Origin: Candidatus Vogelbacteria bacterium
GTDB lineage: Bacteria > Patescibacteriota > Minisyncoccia > Phycocordibacterales > XYD1-FULL-46-19
Assembly (NCBI GenBank): GCA_011049365.1
Contig: DSBD01000073.1
Coordinates: forward strand, 1-8,965
Direction of reading: 5' to 3'
DNA length: 8,965 bases
In this document: positions 1-6,559 of the stretch, piece after piece
Layout of the letters: each line of letters begins with the position of its first letter
How positions within the stretch are numbered: position 1 is the stretch's first letter
Made by a program: the position numbers and the translations under genes
The notes under the pieces: model-generated
Told to the model about the DNA's origin: nothing
The model's input: the letters and a program-made list of their open reading frames with translations, nothing else
Database searches by the model: none

Positions 1-330
1 AGTTATTACATAATAAAGAACAAAAAAACCTATTAATAAGTAGGTTTGATTAGAATTTATCATTAGTAAGATGACTATTATTGTACAAAAAGTTAAAGCA
101 GCGATGGTTTCAACCAAGTCAATATTTTTTAAAAGAAATGGAATAATATAAAGTCCTAGAATACCTAATAAGGCTGCCGCCGAAAACACCAAACCAACCG
201 TCTCATAAGACAAAAAATTGCTTAAAAAAGAGGAGTTGATATAGCCGGTAAAAGATAGGTGGATTGATAAGAGAAAACCAGCTAGATAAGTATTTATTCT
301 TATTTCCCTTTTTTCTTTATAGTTTTCCAT
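1..330 (-). CDS. Partial multi-pass membrane protein, probably MFS-type transporter (N-terminal 110 codons)
   Basis: An open frame starts at an ATG whose first base is 330 on the minus strand and runs to the window edge without a stop, so at least 110 residues are encoded and the C-terminus is missing. The protein starts with a charged cytoplasmic stretch (MENYKEKREIR), then hydrophobic segments at about residues 13-33, 45-66 and 74-92, and a fourth beginning at about 97. The pattern of a short basic N-terminus, a first helix followed by 'YINSSFLSNFLS', and a second helix 'ETVGLVFSAAALLGILGLYIIP' resembles the start of major facilitator superfamily proteins found in Parcubacteria. The substrate cannot be guessed. 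The start codon lies 2 bases after the RNase J stop, which implies co-transcription and probably translational coupling. No separate promoter or Shine-Dalgarno motif is visible. The membrane topology is clear; the MFS assignment is moderate because only about a quarter of a typical 400-residue protein is present. Confidence 0.6.
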   Translation of the reverse strand, partial: MENYKEKREIRINTYLAGFLLSIHLSFTGYINSSFLSNFLSYETVGLVFSAAALLGILGLYIIPFLLKNIDLVETIAALTFCTIIVILLMINSNQTYLLIGFFVLYYVIT

Positions 331-332
331 TT

Positions 333-2132
333 CTAAACTTCAATCAAGACCGGTAAAATAATAGGTCTTTTAAGAGTTTTTTGATAAAGATATTTACCGA
401 TTTCTTCTCGAACATTATTTTTTAAATAATCAAAATTTATTGGATGCATTTTAGTTGAACCTTCTTCAATAGTTTTTCTTGTTAATTGTCTAACGTGGTG
501 CAATAACTCTTGGGATTCCTTTAAATAAACAAAACCGCGAGAAATAATATCGGGGGATTTGCGAACCTTGCCGGATGAAGTGTCGATAATGGCGATGATG
601 ACAAACATCCCGTCTTGAGAGAGCATTTGCCGGTCTCTAATTACGACTTCTTTGATATTATCATTACCAAGACCATCAACCATAACTAAGCGATTGCCGG
701 CTTTTTCTGGTCTTTTAATTATTTTTCTCCCTCGGTCTGCTATTTCAATTATCATACCATTATCAGGAACGATAATATTCTTTTCCGGCAGGCCCATTAA
801 CTGAGCTATATCAGCATGAACTTTTAACATAAAATGATGACCATGAACCGGTATAAAAAATTTTGGTTTTAAAATACTGTGGACCCATTTAACTTCATCT
901 TGGTGAGAGTGACCGGAGGAATGAATATCAACTATGCCATAGTGAAGTATTTTAGCCCCTTGTCTTGATAAATTATCTTTCAATTTCTGAACACTCTTTT
1001 CATTGCCGGGGACAATTGATGATGATAAAAGGATGGTATCGTTTTTTCTAATTTTTATATTTTTGTGCTCTCGGCTAGAAATGCGCACCAAAGCAGCAAA
1101 AGCATCTCCTTGGGCCCCAGTGGCTAAGATAACTATTTTATTATCAGGATATTCATCCATAATATCAGAGCCAATGATTGTATCTCTTTTTACTTTAAGT
1201 ATTCCCAATTCTTTAGCTATTTCAACATTAGTTTTCATAGACCTTCCCTCAACTACTACCTTCTTTCCTAGTTCTTCAGAGGCCTTGATAATAAAAATAA
1301 TACGATCAAAAAGAGAAGCAAAAGTACTGACAATTACCCGTCCTTTAACATTAGCGATTATTTTCTTTATATTTTCTTGGACTTCTTTTTCCGGTCGGGA
1401 AAAGCCCGGCTTTTCAACATTAGTTGAATCGGCTATCAGACAGAGGGTTTTTTCTTTAGCCAATCTGCCATACATCTCTTCTTCGCTTTTAACGGGTTGC
1501 TCATTTTCTGTTTCTATTTTTATATCACCAGTAAATATAATATTACCGAAAGGTGTTCCAACAACTATTCCTATTGAGTCAGGTATGGTGTGGGTGGGGG
1601 AGAAAAAACTGACCGGTATTTGCCCTAATTTCAATCTATCATTATCGGTAATGACTTGAATATTCAATTTAGGCAGATGAGGAAATTCATCTTGTCTTTT
1701 TTTAATAATTACAGCAGTCAAAAGGGTTGTGTATATTGGTGGATTGCCTATTTTATTTATTATATAAGGAATACCGCCAATATGATCCAAGTGGCCATGA
1801 GTTATTACTAAAGCTCTAATGCGATTCTTTCTTTCTTCTAAGTAGGAAGTGTCAGCAATAATGAAATCAACACCAGGAGAATCTTCGTCTGGAAATTGAA
1901 TTCCAGCATCAATAACTATAATATCGTTACCAATTTCTATGGCTGACATATTTTTTCCCACTTCTTCAACTCCACCCAATGGTATTATTCTAATTACTCC
2001 GGGGGCTGGGGGAGAAATCTTTTTCATTTTAGGACCAGTGGGGACCAAAGATTTAGTGGTCTTTTTAATAATCCGATTAGTCCTTTTTTTAGGATTAACG
2101 TTTTTGACGTCTCCTTTTTTTACTGGGGGCAT
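333..2132 (-). CDS. rnj: Ribonuclease J (metallo-beta-lactamase / beta-CASP RNase)
   Basis: This 599-residue protein is a cytoplasmic zinc-dependent RNase with expected 5'-3' exonuclease and endonuclease activity in mRNA decay and rRNA maturation. Residues 1-45 form a lysine-rich extension not found in the core enzyme. The metallo-beta-lactamase domain follows (IRIIPLGGVEEVGKN near 47-61), with the metal motif H112-G-H114-L-D116-H117, H181 (SPTHTIPDSIG) and D203 (TGD). The beta-CASP region carries ADSTN (D235), EGRSM (295-299), PGNE (375-378), the RNA-phosphate-binding type segment HSSGH (404-408) and PVHG (H430). The C-terminal domain contains SPDIISRGFVYLKES (526-540), typical of RNase J. 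Total length is slightly above the usual 550 because of the extension. One normally conserved stretch, FASN-hydrophobic-HR, reads FASLFDR here (271-277). The gene starts 7 bases after the solute-binding protein gene and overlaps nothing; it ends 2 bases before the transporter start. Family assignment is certain. Confidence 0.97.
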   Translation of the reverse strand: MPPVKKGDVKNVNPKKRTNRIIKKTTKSLVPTGPKMKKISPPAPGVIRIIPLGGVEEVGKNMSAIEIGNDIIVIDAGIQFPDEDSPGVDFIIADTSYLEERKNRIRALVITHGHLDHIGGIPYIINKIGNPPIYTTLLTAVIIKKRQDEFPHLPKLNIQVITDNDRLKLGQIPVSFFSPTHTIPDSIGIVVGTPFGNIIFTGDIKIETENEQPVKSEEEMYGRLAKEKTLCLIADSTNVEKPGFSRPEKEVQENIKKIIANVKGRVIVSTFASLFDRIIFIIKASEELGKKVVVEGRSMKTNVEIAKELGILKVKRDTIIGSDIMDEYPDNKIVILATGAQGDAFAALVRISSREHKNIKIRKNDTILLSSSIVPGNEKSVQKLKDNLSRQGAKILHYGIVDIHSSGHSHQDEVKWVHSILKPKFFIPVHGHHFMLKVHADIAQLMGLPEKNIIVPDNGMIIEIADRGRKIIKRPEKAGNRLVMVDGLGNDNIKEVVIRDRQMLSQDGMFVIIAIIDTSSGKVRKSPDIISRGFVYLKESQELLHHVRQLTRKTIEEGSTKMHPINFDYLKNNVREEIGKYLYQKTLKRPIILPVLIEV

Positions 2133-2139
2133 ATTTATT

Positions 2140-3936
2140 TTATTCTTTTATAATATTTTCTGGTTCGGCAAAAATTTTCCAAAGTTTGTCAGTTTTGATA
2201 TACCAGTCATGTATTCCAGAGAATCTTTCGGCCGGAGAAAATAATCTAGGAAATTCAACTCCTTTAACATTAGTAGGTAAAAAATATGAGAATTTAGGTG
2301 AATACAAAAAAATGGCCGGGTTTTCAGTAGTTATTATTTGATTTATTTCCTCATAAATATTAAATCTCTCATCTTTATCAATTGTTTCTCTAGCTTCCTC
2401 TAGTAAATTATCAACTTTTATATTGGCATAGGAAGAAATATTTAATCCTGGGTCTAATCTTTGTGATGAATGCCAATAAGCAAATGGATCCGGCTCTTTT
2501 CCGACCATTAGTCCAAAAAGTAAAGCATCAAATTTTCGACCGGGGATAAAATCTTGATTAAGCCGACCGCTTTCATATATTTTTATTTCTACTTCAGCGC
2601 CTACTTTTTCCCAACAGCCTTTCAATATCTCAGCCGTTTTTTTTAATTCTGGAGAATCAGAGGTCATAAGAGTAAAAGAAAAAGAAATTTCTTTTTTACG
2701 ACCATCTTTATCAGTGATGCTTTTAGATACGACATTAGTTTCATCATTTTTGCTCCAAGAGTTTTCTACTAATATCTTTTGGGCTTCTTCCAGCCCTTTT
2801 TCCCAGGAGTTTTTTAATTCTTCATCTTCGTTTAAAATACCCGGAGGAAAGAGTCCATCTATTGGTGTGACTTTTTTACCATCTTCAAGTATTTGATTAG
2901 TTATTATATCTCGACAAGTCGCTAAATTAAGGGCTTGTCTTATTTCAGGATATATAAATATTTCAGCTTGATTTTGATTTAAAAATACTCCAAAAATTCT
3001 TGGTAGGGAGCCCGAATATTCTTTTTTCTGACTATTAATATTAAATGTTGTATTATTGGCTAAAGAAAAATCATGCCAAGAATCTATTTCTTTACGATTA
3101 TGGGCAAAAATCAATTCATCTTCATTAGGAAAAAATCTTAGACGTAATAGAGCTATTTTAGGCTCACCCAAAGCATAATTTTCAAACGGCTCAAGGTCAT
3201 AAAATTCTGCCACGCCACTTTTATTTCTTTTAATATTTTTAATTTTAAAAGGTCCTGAACCAATAGGTGATAAATTGAGAGGATTAAGAGCTAAATTTTC
3301 AGCATGGATATCTTTCCAAAGGTGTTCAGGTAATATACCTAGAGTTAAATTATAAATAAAAGGAGCATAAGGTTTTATTAAGATAAATTTTATATTTTTA
3401 TCATCTATTTTTTCAATTTCTATTCCTTCCCAATTTATTCTTTTAGGACTTTTTAGGGCTGGATTTTTTATTTTGTTTATAGTGAAAACTATGTCATCGG
3501 CTGTTAATTTTTCTCCATCATGCCAAGTTAGATTGTTTTTTAAAGTAAAGCTGTATTCTAAACCATCTTCTGATATTTGATATGACTTTGCCAAGTCGGT
3601 AGTTAGATTACCTTGATTGTCAAATTTTAGGAGGCCGGAATATATAAGGGAGACTAAATCACGGTCAGCTTCCGAAACGGCTAAAAGAGGGTTTATTACA
3701 CTAGGGGAACCGATTACCCCTTCATTCAATCGTCCTCCGCGAGAAGCAACTAAAACCATATTTTCTTTATTTAATTGCCAGGCATAGATGATTAGAAACA
3801 AGGAAGCCAAAATTAAAATCATTAAGATGATTAATTTGTAAAAAGGTTTTAAAGATGTATATGAGTAATAAAAAACATCCGATATTTTTTTCTCGGTAGT
3901 CATAAATTTATTAGTTAGAGATTTAATTTTATCCAT
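2140..3936 (-). CDS. Membrane-anchored family 5 extracellular solute-binding protein (peptide/oligopeptide type)
   Basis: This 598-residue protein belongs to the SBP_bac_5 (DppA/OppA/NikA-like) family, which binds peptides, nickel complexes or similar solutes outside the membrane. After about 33 cytoplasmic residues there is one transmembrane helix (about 34-52) and then the binding lobe. Family signatures are GGRLNEGVIGSPSVINPLLA (67-86), SLIYSGLL (96-103), the WHDGEKLTADDIVFT block (138-152), SPIGSGPFKI (223-232), IRQALNLATCRDII (332-345) and PDPFAYWHSSQ (482-492). There is no lipobox cysteine after the helix, so the protein is an N-terminally anchored membrane protein rather than a lipoprotein. 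No ABC permease or ATPase gene is adjacent, so its transport partner, if any, is elsewhere. It lies 62 bases downstream of secG and 7 bases upstream of rnj, consistent with one transcript. The ATG at 3936 has no clear ribosome binding site; an in-frame ATG at codon 12 (first base 3903) would keep the helix and is a possible alternative. The ligand is unknown. Confidence 0.88.
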   Translation of the reverse strand: MDKIKSLTNKFMTTEKKISDVFYYSYTSLKPFYKLIILMILILASLFLIIYAWQLNKENMVLVASRGGRLNEGVIGSPSVINPLLAVSEADRDLVSLIYSGLLKFDNQGNLTTDLAKSYQISEDGLEYSFTLKNNLTWHDGEKLTADDIVFTINKIKNPALKSPKRINWEGIEIEKIDDKNIKFILIKPYAPFIYNLTLGILPEHLWKDIHAENLALNPLNLSPIGSGPFKIKNIKRNKSGVAEFYDLEPFENYALGEPKIALLRLRFFPNEDELIFAHNRKEIDSWHDFSLANNTTFNINSQKKEYSGSLPRIFGVFLNQNQAEIFIYPEIRQALNLATCRDIITNQILEDGKKVTPIDGLFPPGILNEDEELKNSWEKGLEEAQKILVENSWSKNDETNVVSKSITDKDGRKKEISFSFTLMTSDSPELKKTAEILKGCWEKVGAEVEIKIYESGRLNQDFIPGRKFDALLFGLMVGKEPDPFAYWHSSQRLDPGLNISSYANIKVDNLLEEARETIDKDERFNIYEEINQIITTENPAIFLYSPKFSYFLPTNVKGVEFPRLFSPAERFSGIHDWYIKTDKLWKIFAEPENIIKE

Positions 3937-3998
3937 TATTTAAAATAGATTTAGCAATTGATTTGGTGTTAGGAAAATAATTTCTAAATTAGAGATAT
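3937..3998. other. Short intergenic gap between secG and the solute-binding protein gene
   Basis: These 62 bases are very AT-rich and contain no terminator-like hairpin with a T-tract and no convincing promoter on the minus strand. Only a 9-base near-palindrome (CTAAATTAG) is visible. The lack of a terminator favours read-through from secG into the downstream genes. Confidence 0.5.
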
Positions 3999-4232
3999 TT
4001 AAACAAAGAGATTTAAAATAGCAGTAACGACGAAAAGTAGGGCTATGACAATAGTAGCATTAAAAAGAGTTTTTTCCAACCCCCTTTTTTTATGAGAAAC
4101 TCCACCGGCTGAATCAGAACCAAAAGCTGCTCCCAGCCCGGCTTCATTTTGCTGAAAAAGTATCAAAGCAATTAGGGCTATTGATAAAAATATTTGAGTC
4201 CAAGGCAAAATAATGGCTATTAAGTTAATCAT
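3999..4232 (-). CDS. secG: Protein translocase subunit SecG (short ATG start preferred)
   Basis: SecG is a small two-helix subunit of the SecYEG translocon that stimulates protein export at the cytoplasmic membrane. From the ATG at 4232 the protein is 77 residues, matching the usual 70-80. Helix 1 spans about residues 5-27, the cytoplasmic loop has the diagnostic FQQNEAGLGAAFGSDS (26-41) followed by KKRGLEKTLF, and helix 2 spans about 56-76. The same frame extends upstream to a TTG at 4268 that would add 12 residues (MPEDTNYATILS). I prefer the ATG because the extra residues are not typical of the family and the TTG falls inside a perfect palindrome upstream of the gene. No strong ribosome binding site is seen at either start. 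It appears to be the first gene of the leftward operon with the solute-binding protein and RNase J, divergent from groES. Confidence 0.9.
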   Translation of the reverse strand: MINLIAIILPWTQIFLSIALIALILFQQNEAGLGAAFGSDSAGGVSHKKRGLEKTLFNATIVIALLFVVTAILNLFV

Positions 4233-4265
4233 ACTCAGAATAGTAGCATAGTTAGTGTCTTCAGG

Positions 4266-4282
4266 CAATACTTTAAGTATTG
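4266..4282. promoter_or_regulatory. Palindromic operator candidate overlapping the groES -35
   Basis: The sequence CAATACTT-T-AAGTATTG is a perfect inverted repeat with 8-bp arms about a single central base. Its right arm shares three bases (4280-4282) with the -35 hexamer of the groES promoter, where a bound repressor would block RNA polymerase. On the minus strand it also lies in the presumed leader of secG. It is not the CIRCE sequence (TTAGCACTC-N9-GAGTGCTAA). Function as an operator is inference. Confidence 0.45.
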
Positions 4283-4307
4283 ACGTAAAAAGATATTCAG
4301 TTATAAT
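4280..4307 (+). promoter_or_regulatory. Sigma70-type promoter of groES-groEL
   Basis: A -35 hexamer TTGACG (4280-4285) and a perfect -10 hexamer TATAAT (4302-4307) are separated by 16 bases. This is the best promoter match in the window and is placed 67 bases upstream of the groES start. Transcription would begin near 4314, giving a leader of about 60 bases. That it drives groESL is inferred from position and orientation. Confidence 0.75.
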
Positions 4308-4320
4308 GTAGTCTGAATAT
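4293..4320. promoter_or_regulatory. Inverted repeat bracketing the groES -10 element
   Basis: The arms ATATTCAG (4293-4300) and CTGAATAT (4313-4320) are exact reverse complements separated by 12 bases that contain the TATAAT -10 hexamer. The geometry (8-bp arms, 12-bp spacer over a groE promoter) recalls CIRCE/HrcA control by arrangement but not by sequence. The centre lies 32.5 bp from the centre of the upstream palindrome, about three helical turns. A regulatory role is inferred. Confidence 0.45.
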
Positions 4321-4324
4321 TTTG

Positions 4325-4330
4325 ATTATA
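4325..4330 (-). promoter_or_regulatory. Possible -10 element for the secG operon
   Basis: ATTATA on the plus strand reads TATAAT on the minus strand, 93 bases upstream of the secG ATG and pointing towards it. No good -35 hexamer is found 16-18 bases further upstream, so the promoter is tentative. If real, its start site (near 4318) would sit almost on top of the groES start site. Confidence 0.3.
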
Positions 4331-4338
4331 AGCTAAGT

Positions 4339-4358
4339 TAAGACCGGCTTTTGTCGGT
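4339..4358 (+). other. Small hairpin in the groES leader
   Basis: In the presumed groES leader, GACCG and CGGTT can pair (four Watson-Crick pairs plus one G-U) around an 8-base loop. It lies about 20 bases before the groES start. It is too weak to be a terminator and too short to call a riboswitch or thermosensor; recorded only as possible leader structure. Confidence 0.2.
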
Positions 4359-4373
4359 TATATAGAGTTACTT

Positions 4374-4691
4374 ATGAAAAAAGATAAAAAGGATAAAATT
4401 AAAATTCAACCTTTAGGTGATAGGGTTCTTATTGAACCATTGTCGGCTGAAGGAAATAAGACTGAATCTGGCATTATTATTCCTGATACCGTTGATAAAG
4501 AAAGACCGGAACAAGGATTAATAATAGCTGTTGGTGACGGAAGGATGACTGACGATGGTAAAGTTATTCCTTTAAAAGTTAAAAAAGGTCAAAAAGTTAT
4601 TTTTTCCAAATATGGACCCGATGAAATTAAGGTTAATGGTCAGGAATATTTAATAGTCGGGGAAAATAACATATTAGCAGTAATTGAGTAA
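4374..4691 (+). CDS. groES: Co-chaperonin GroES (Hsp10)
   Basis: This 105-residue protein is the heptameric cytosolic lid of the GroEL folding chamber. The core begins IKIQPLGDRVLIEPL (9-23); the mobile loop that contacts GroEL is about 26-48, with the hydrophobic contact triplet III (34-36) inside SGIIIPDT. Further family motifs are AVGDGR (52-57), PLKVKKGQKVIFSKYG (66-81) and the C-terminal EYLIVGENNILAVIE. It is about eight residues longer than typical GroES because of a lysine/aspartate-rich start (MKKDKKDK). An AGAG about 6 bases before the ATG is the only hint of a ribosome binding site in this operon. groEL follows after 9 bases, and the pair lies behind a near-consensus promoter overlaid by two dyads, so stress-responsive regulation is likely but unproven. 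Identification is secure. Confidence 0.97.
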   Translation: MKKDKKDKIKIQPLGDRVLIEPLSAEGNKTESGIIIPDTVDKERPEQGLIIAVGDGRMTDDGKVIPLKVKKGQKVIFSKYGPDEIKVNGQEYLIVGENNILAVIE

Positions 4692-4700
4692 ATATAAATT

Positions 4701-6365
4701 ATGTCTAAAAATATTATTTTTGATGGTCAAGCTCGTAAAGCTTTAAAAAGGGGAGTAGATAAGGTTGCTCAAGCGGTTAGTGTAACTATTGGTCCTAGGG
4801 GAAGAAATGTTGTCTTGGATAAAGGTTACGGTTCTCCAACCATTACCAATGATGGTGTTACAATTGCTAAAGAAATATCTTTGGTTGACAAAGCTGAGAA
4901 TTTAGGAGCTGAAATTATTAAGGAAGTAGCTAATAAAACTAATGATAATGCTGGAGATGGTACTACTACTGCGGTTATTCTGACTCAAGCGATGATTGAG
5001 GAAGGCTTTAAAAAAACAACTCTTGGTGTCAATCCAATAGGAATTAGATTAGGTATGGATGCGGCCGCTTCTGAAGCAGTTAAAATTTTGAAAGATATGG
5101 CCAAACCAATCAAACTAAAAGAAGAAATTCGCCAAGTCGCTACCATTTCGGCCGAATCAGAAGAATTTGGAAAAATCATAGCTGACGCCATAGATAAAGT
5201 TGGTAAAGATGGTGTTGTAACAGTAGAAGAATCACAATCTTTTGGAGTTGAATCAGAAGTAGTGGAAGGTATGGAATTTGATAAAGGCTATATTTCACCC
5301 TATATGATAACTGATTCTGAAAGGATGGAGGCTGAATATTCTGATTCACTAATTTTAATCACTGATAAAAAAATATCTTCAGTTAAAGATATTTTACCCC
5401 TGTTGGAAAAAATGGCCCAAAGCGGCAAAAAAGACTTGGTGATAATTGCTGAAGATATAGACGGAGAAGCTTTGGCTACTTTGGTGGTTAATAAAATCAG
5501 AGGCATTTTTAATACTTTAGCTATTAAGGCTCCCGGTTTTGGCGATCGACGAAAAGAGATGCTGGAAGATATAGCTATTTTAACTGGAGGGAGAGTTATT
5601 TCTGAAGAAGTTGGTATAAAATTAGAAAATGTCAATTTGACCATGTTGGGTCAAGCTCGAAAGGTTATTGCTACCAAAGAATCAACTACTATTGTCGGAG
5701 GTAAGGGCAAAAAAGCTGATATTGATGCTCGAGCTGGGCAAATAAGAAAACAATTAGAGTCTTCGGATTCTCAATATGATAAAGAAAAACTAGCTGAAAG
5801 ATTGGGTAAATTATCAGGTGGAGTAGCGGTTATAAAAGTTGGAGCAGCAACTGAAGCAGAGATGAAATATAAAAAACTTAAGATAGAGGATGCAGTTGGA
5901 GCTACTAAGGCGGCTATTGAAGAAGGAATAATAGCAGGTGGTGGTAGTGCTTTAGTTAAAGTAGCTGAAAAACTTCGTGGTCAGAAAATCAAATCTCCAT
6001 CCCTAGATATAGAACATGAATTTGAGGTTGGTGTTGAGATACTCCTTAAAGCTTTAGAAGCACCCCTACGCCATATAGCCATTAATGCTGGAAAAGAAGA
6101 TGGTTCGGTTATTGTTGACCAGGTTAGAAAAGATAAAAGGGCTAGAGGCTATGATGCTAATTCTGATGAAATTGTGGAAGATATGTTTGAACGTGGTATA
6201 GTTGATCCAGTTAAAGTTGCTAGAACTGGCTTAGAAAGAGCCTCTTCGGCCGCCGCTATTCTTTTAACCACTGAAGTAGTTATTACTGAAGAACCACAAG
6301 AAAATAAAGATAATAATCAATCTGCCGGTGGTATGGGAATGGGAGGAATGGGTATGGGTTATTAG
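4701..6365 (+). CDS. groEL: Chaperonin GroEL (Hsp60)
   Basis: This 554-residue protein is the ATP-dependent folding chamber subunit that works with GroES in the cytosol. The equatorial domain has [10 protein letters not shown] (31-40), [10 protein letters not shown] (50-59, with D51) and [14 protein letters not shown] (81-94, with D86), which bind and hydrolyse ATP. The apical domain holds the GYISPYM segment (196-202) and [13 protein letters not shown] (276-288). The later equatorial half carries [22 protein letters not shown] (394-415), in which D397 is the expected catalytic aspartate equivalent to D398 of E. coli. The tail is an acidic linker followed by GGM-type repeats ([12 protein letters not shown]), as in canonical GroEL, though ending in tyrosine. 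All expected catalytic residues are present and the length is normal. It follows groES by 9 bases with no Shine-Dalgarno motif, and a structured element begins at its stop codon. Confidence 0.98.
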   Translation: MSKNIIFDGQARKALKRGVDKVAQAVSVTIGPRGRNVVLDKGYGSPTITNDGVTIAKEISLVDKAENLGAEIIKEVANKTNDNAGDGTTTAVILTQAMIEEGFKKTTLGVNPIGIRLGMDAAASEAVKILKDMAKPIKLKEEIRQVATISAESEEFGKIIADAIDKVGKDGVVTVEESQSFGVESEVVEGMEFDKGYISPYMITDSERMEAEYSDSLILITDKKISSVKDILPLLEKMAQSGKKDLVIIAEDIDGEALATLVVNKIRGIFNTLAIKAPGFGDRRKEMLEDIAILTGGRVISEEVGIKLENVNLTMLGQARKVIATKESTTIVGGKGKKADIDARAGQIRKQLESSDSQYDKEKLAERLGKLSGGVAVIKVGAATEAEMKYKKLKIEDAVGATKAAIEEGIIAGGGSALVKVAEKLRGQKIKSPSLDIEHEFEVGVEILLKALEAPLRHIAINAGKEDGSVIVDQVRKDKRARGYDANSDEIVEDMFERGIVDPVKVARTGLERASSAAAILLTTEVVITEEPQENKDNNQSAGGMGMGGMGMGY

Positions 6366-6428
6366 CGACGTAGAGCGAGAGTAATGGAAAAGTTCCAACT
6401 TTTCCATTACCGAGCCGAGGAGCTAATA
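6360..6428 (+). repeat. Nested hairpin element at the groEL 3' end (REP-like or structured RNA candidate)
   Basis: A perfect 12-bp stem (GTAATGGAAAAG at 6381-6392 with its complement at 6399-6410, 6-base loop) is enclosed by a second pairing, TATTAGC (6360-6366) with GCTAATA (6422-6428). The outer arm includes the groEL stop codon. The unpaired flanks are purine-rich and far more GC-rich than the surroundings (GACGTAGAGCGAGA and CGAGCCGAGGA). There is no T-tract after the stem, so it is not an ordinary intrinsic terminator. A GTAG (6370-6373) lies on the 5' side, as in REP elements. Its role might be mRNA 3'-end stabilisation; its repeated nature elsewhere is unknown. Confidence 0.5.
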
Positions 6429-6475
6429 TAATCATTAAGCCCCGAGGGACTATACTAATTTAGAAAAAAGATAGT

Positions 6476-6508
6476 AAAATACCACCTCTTTAGAGGTGGT
6501 ATTTTTTT
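6476..6508 (+). terminator. Intrinsic terminator of groES-groEL
   Basis: AAAATACCACCTC (6476-6488) and GAGGTGGTATTTT (6493-6505) pair as a perfect 13-bp stem around a TTTA loop, followed by a run of T to 6508. An A-rich stretch on the left side means it could also work for leftward transcription, though no gene converges here. It separates groESL from lemA-htpX. Confidence 0.93.
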
Positions 6509-6559
6509 AAGAAGATGTTATTATTAATGAGGATTTTATTAGTTTAATATTTTTAATTT
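6509..6559 (+). other. lemA upstream region without a clear promoter
   Basis: These 51 bases between the groESL terminator and the lemA start are almost all A and T. A TTTAAT about 12 bases before the ATG could serve as a weak -10, but I see no convincing -35 partner at the right distance and no Shine-Dalgarno motif. The lemA unit must either use a promoter here that I cannot define or depend on read-through of the terminator. Confidence 0.3.

Noticed and set aside
1003..1659. Plus-strand open frame of 218 codons
   Set aside because: It lies wholly antisense to RNase J, whose catalytic motifs fill the opposite strand; the translation has no recognisable domain and a low-complexity, serine/isoleucine-rich make-up typical of an antisense shadow.
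1939..2244. Plus-strand open frame of 101 codons with a hydrophobic middle
   Set aside because: It is antisense to the basic N-terminus of RNase J and the end of the solute-binding protein gene; the hydrophobic run is just the complement of lysine codons.
2714..2896. Plus-strand open frame of 60 codons
   Set aside because: Antisense to a well-conserved part of the solute-binding protein, with no start signal or family resemblance.
4233..4373. Classical CIRCE/HrcA operator before groES
   Set aside because: I looked for TTAGCACTC and GAGTGCTAA on both strands; neither half is present. The dyads found have other sequences.
4314..4373. Riboswitch or RNA thermometer in the groES leader
   Set aside because: Only a 5-bp hairpin is seen and it does not cover the start codon region, so there is no support for a sensor structure.
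4985..5644. Two minus-strand open frames (4985-5191 and 5300-5644)
   Set aside because: Both are antisense to conserved GroEL domains and show no motif of their own.
6381..6410. Perfect 12-bp hairpin as the groEL terminator
   Set aside because: No T-run follows the stem; the next bases are CGAGCCGAGG. The real terminator is the hairpin with T-tract at 6476-6508.
6360..6428. Integron attC site or transposon end
   Set aside because: No core-site motifs of attC, no integrase, transposase or target-site duplication is visible in the window; a REP-like nature is kept only as a hypothesis.
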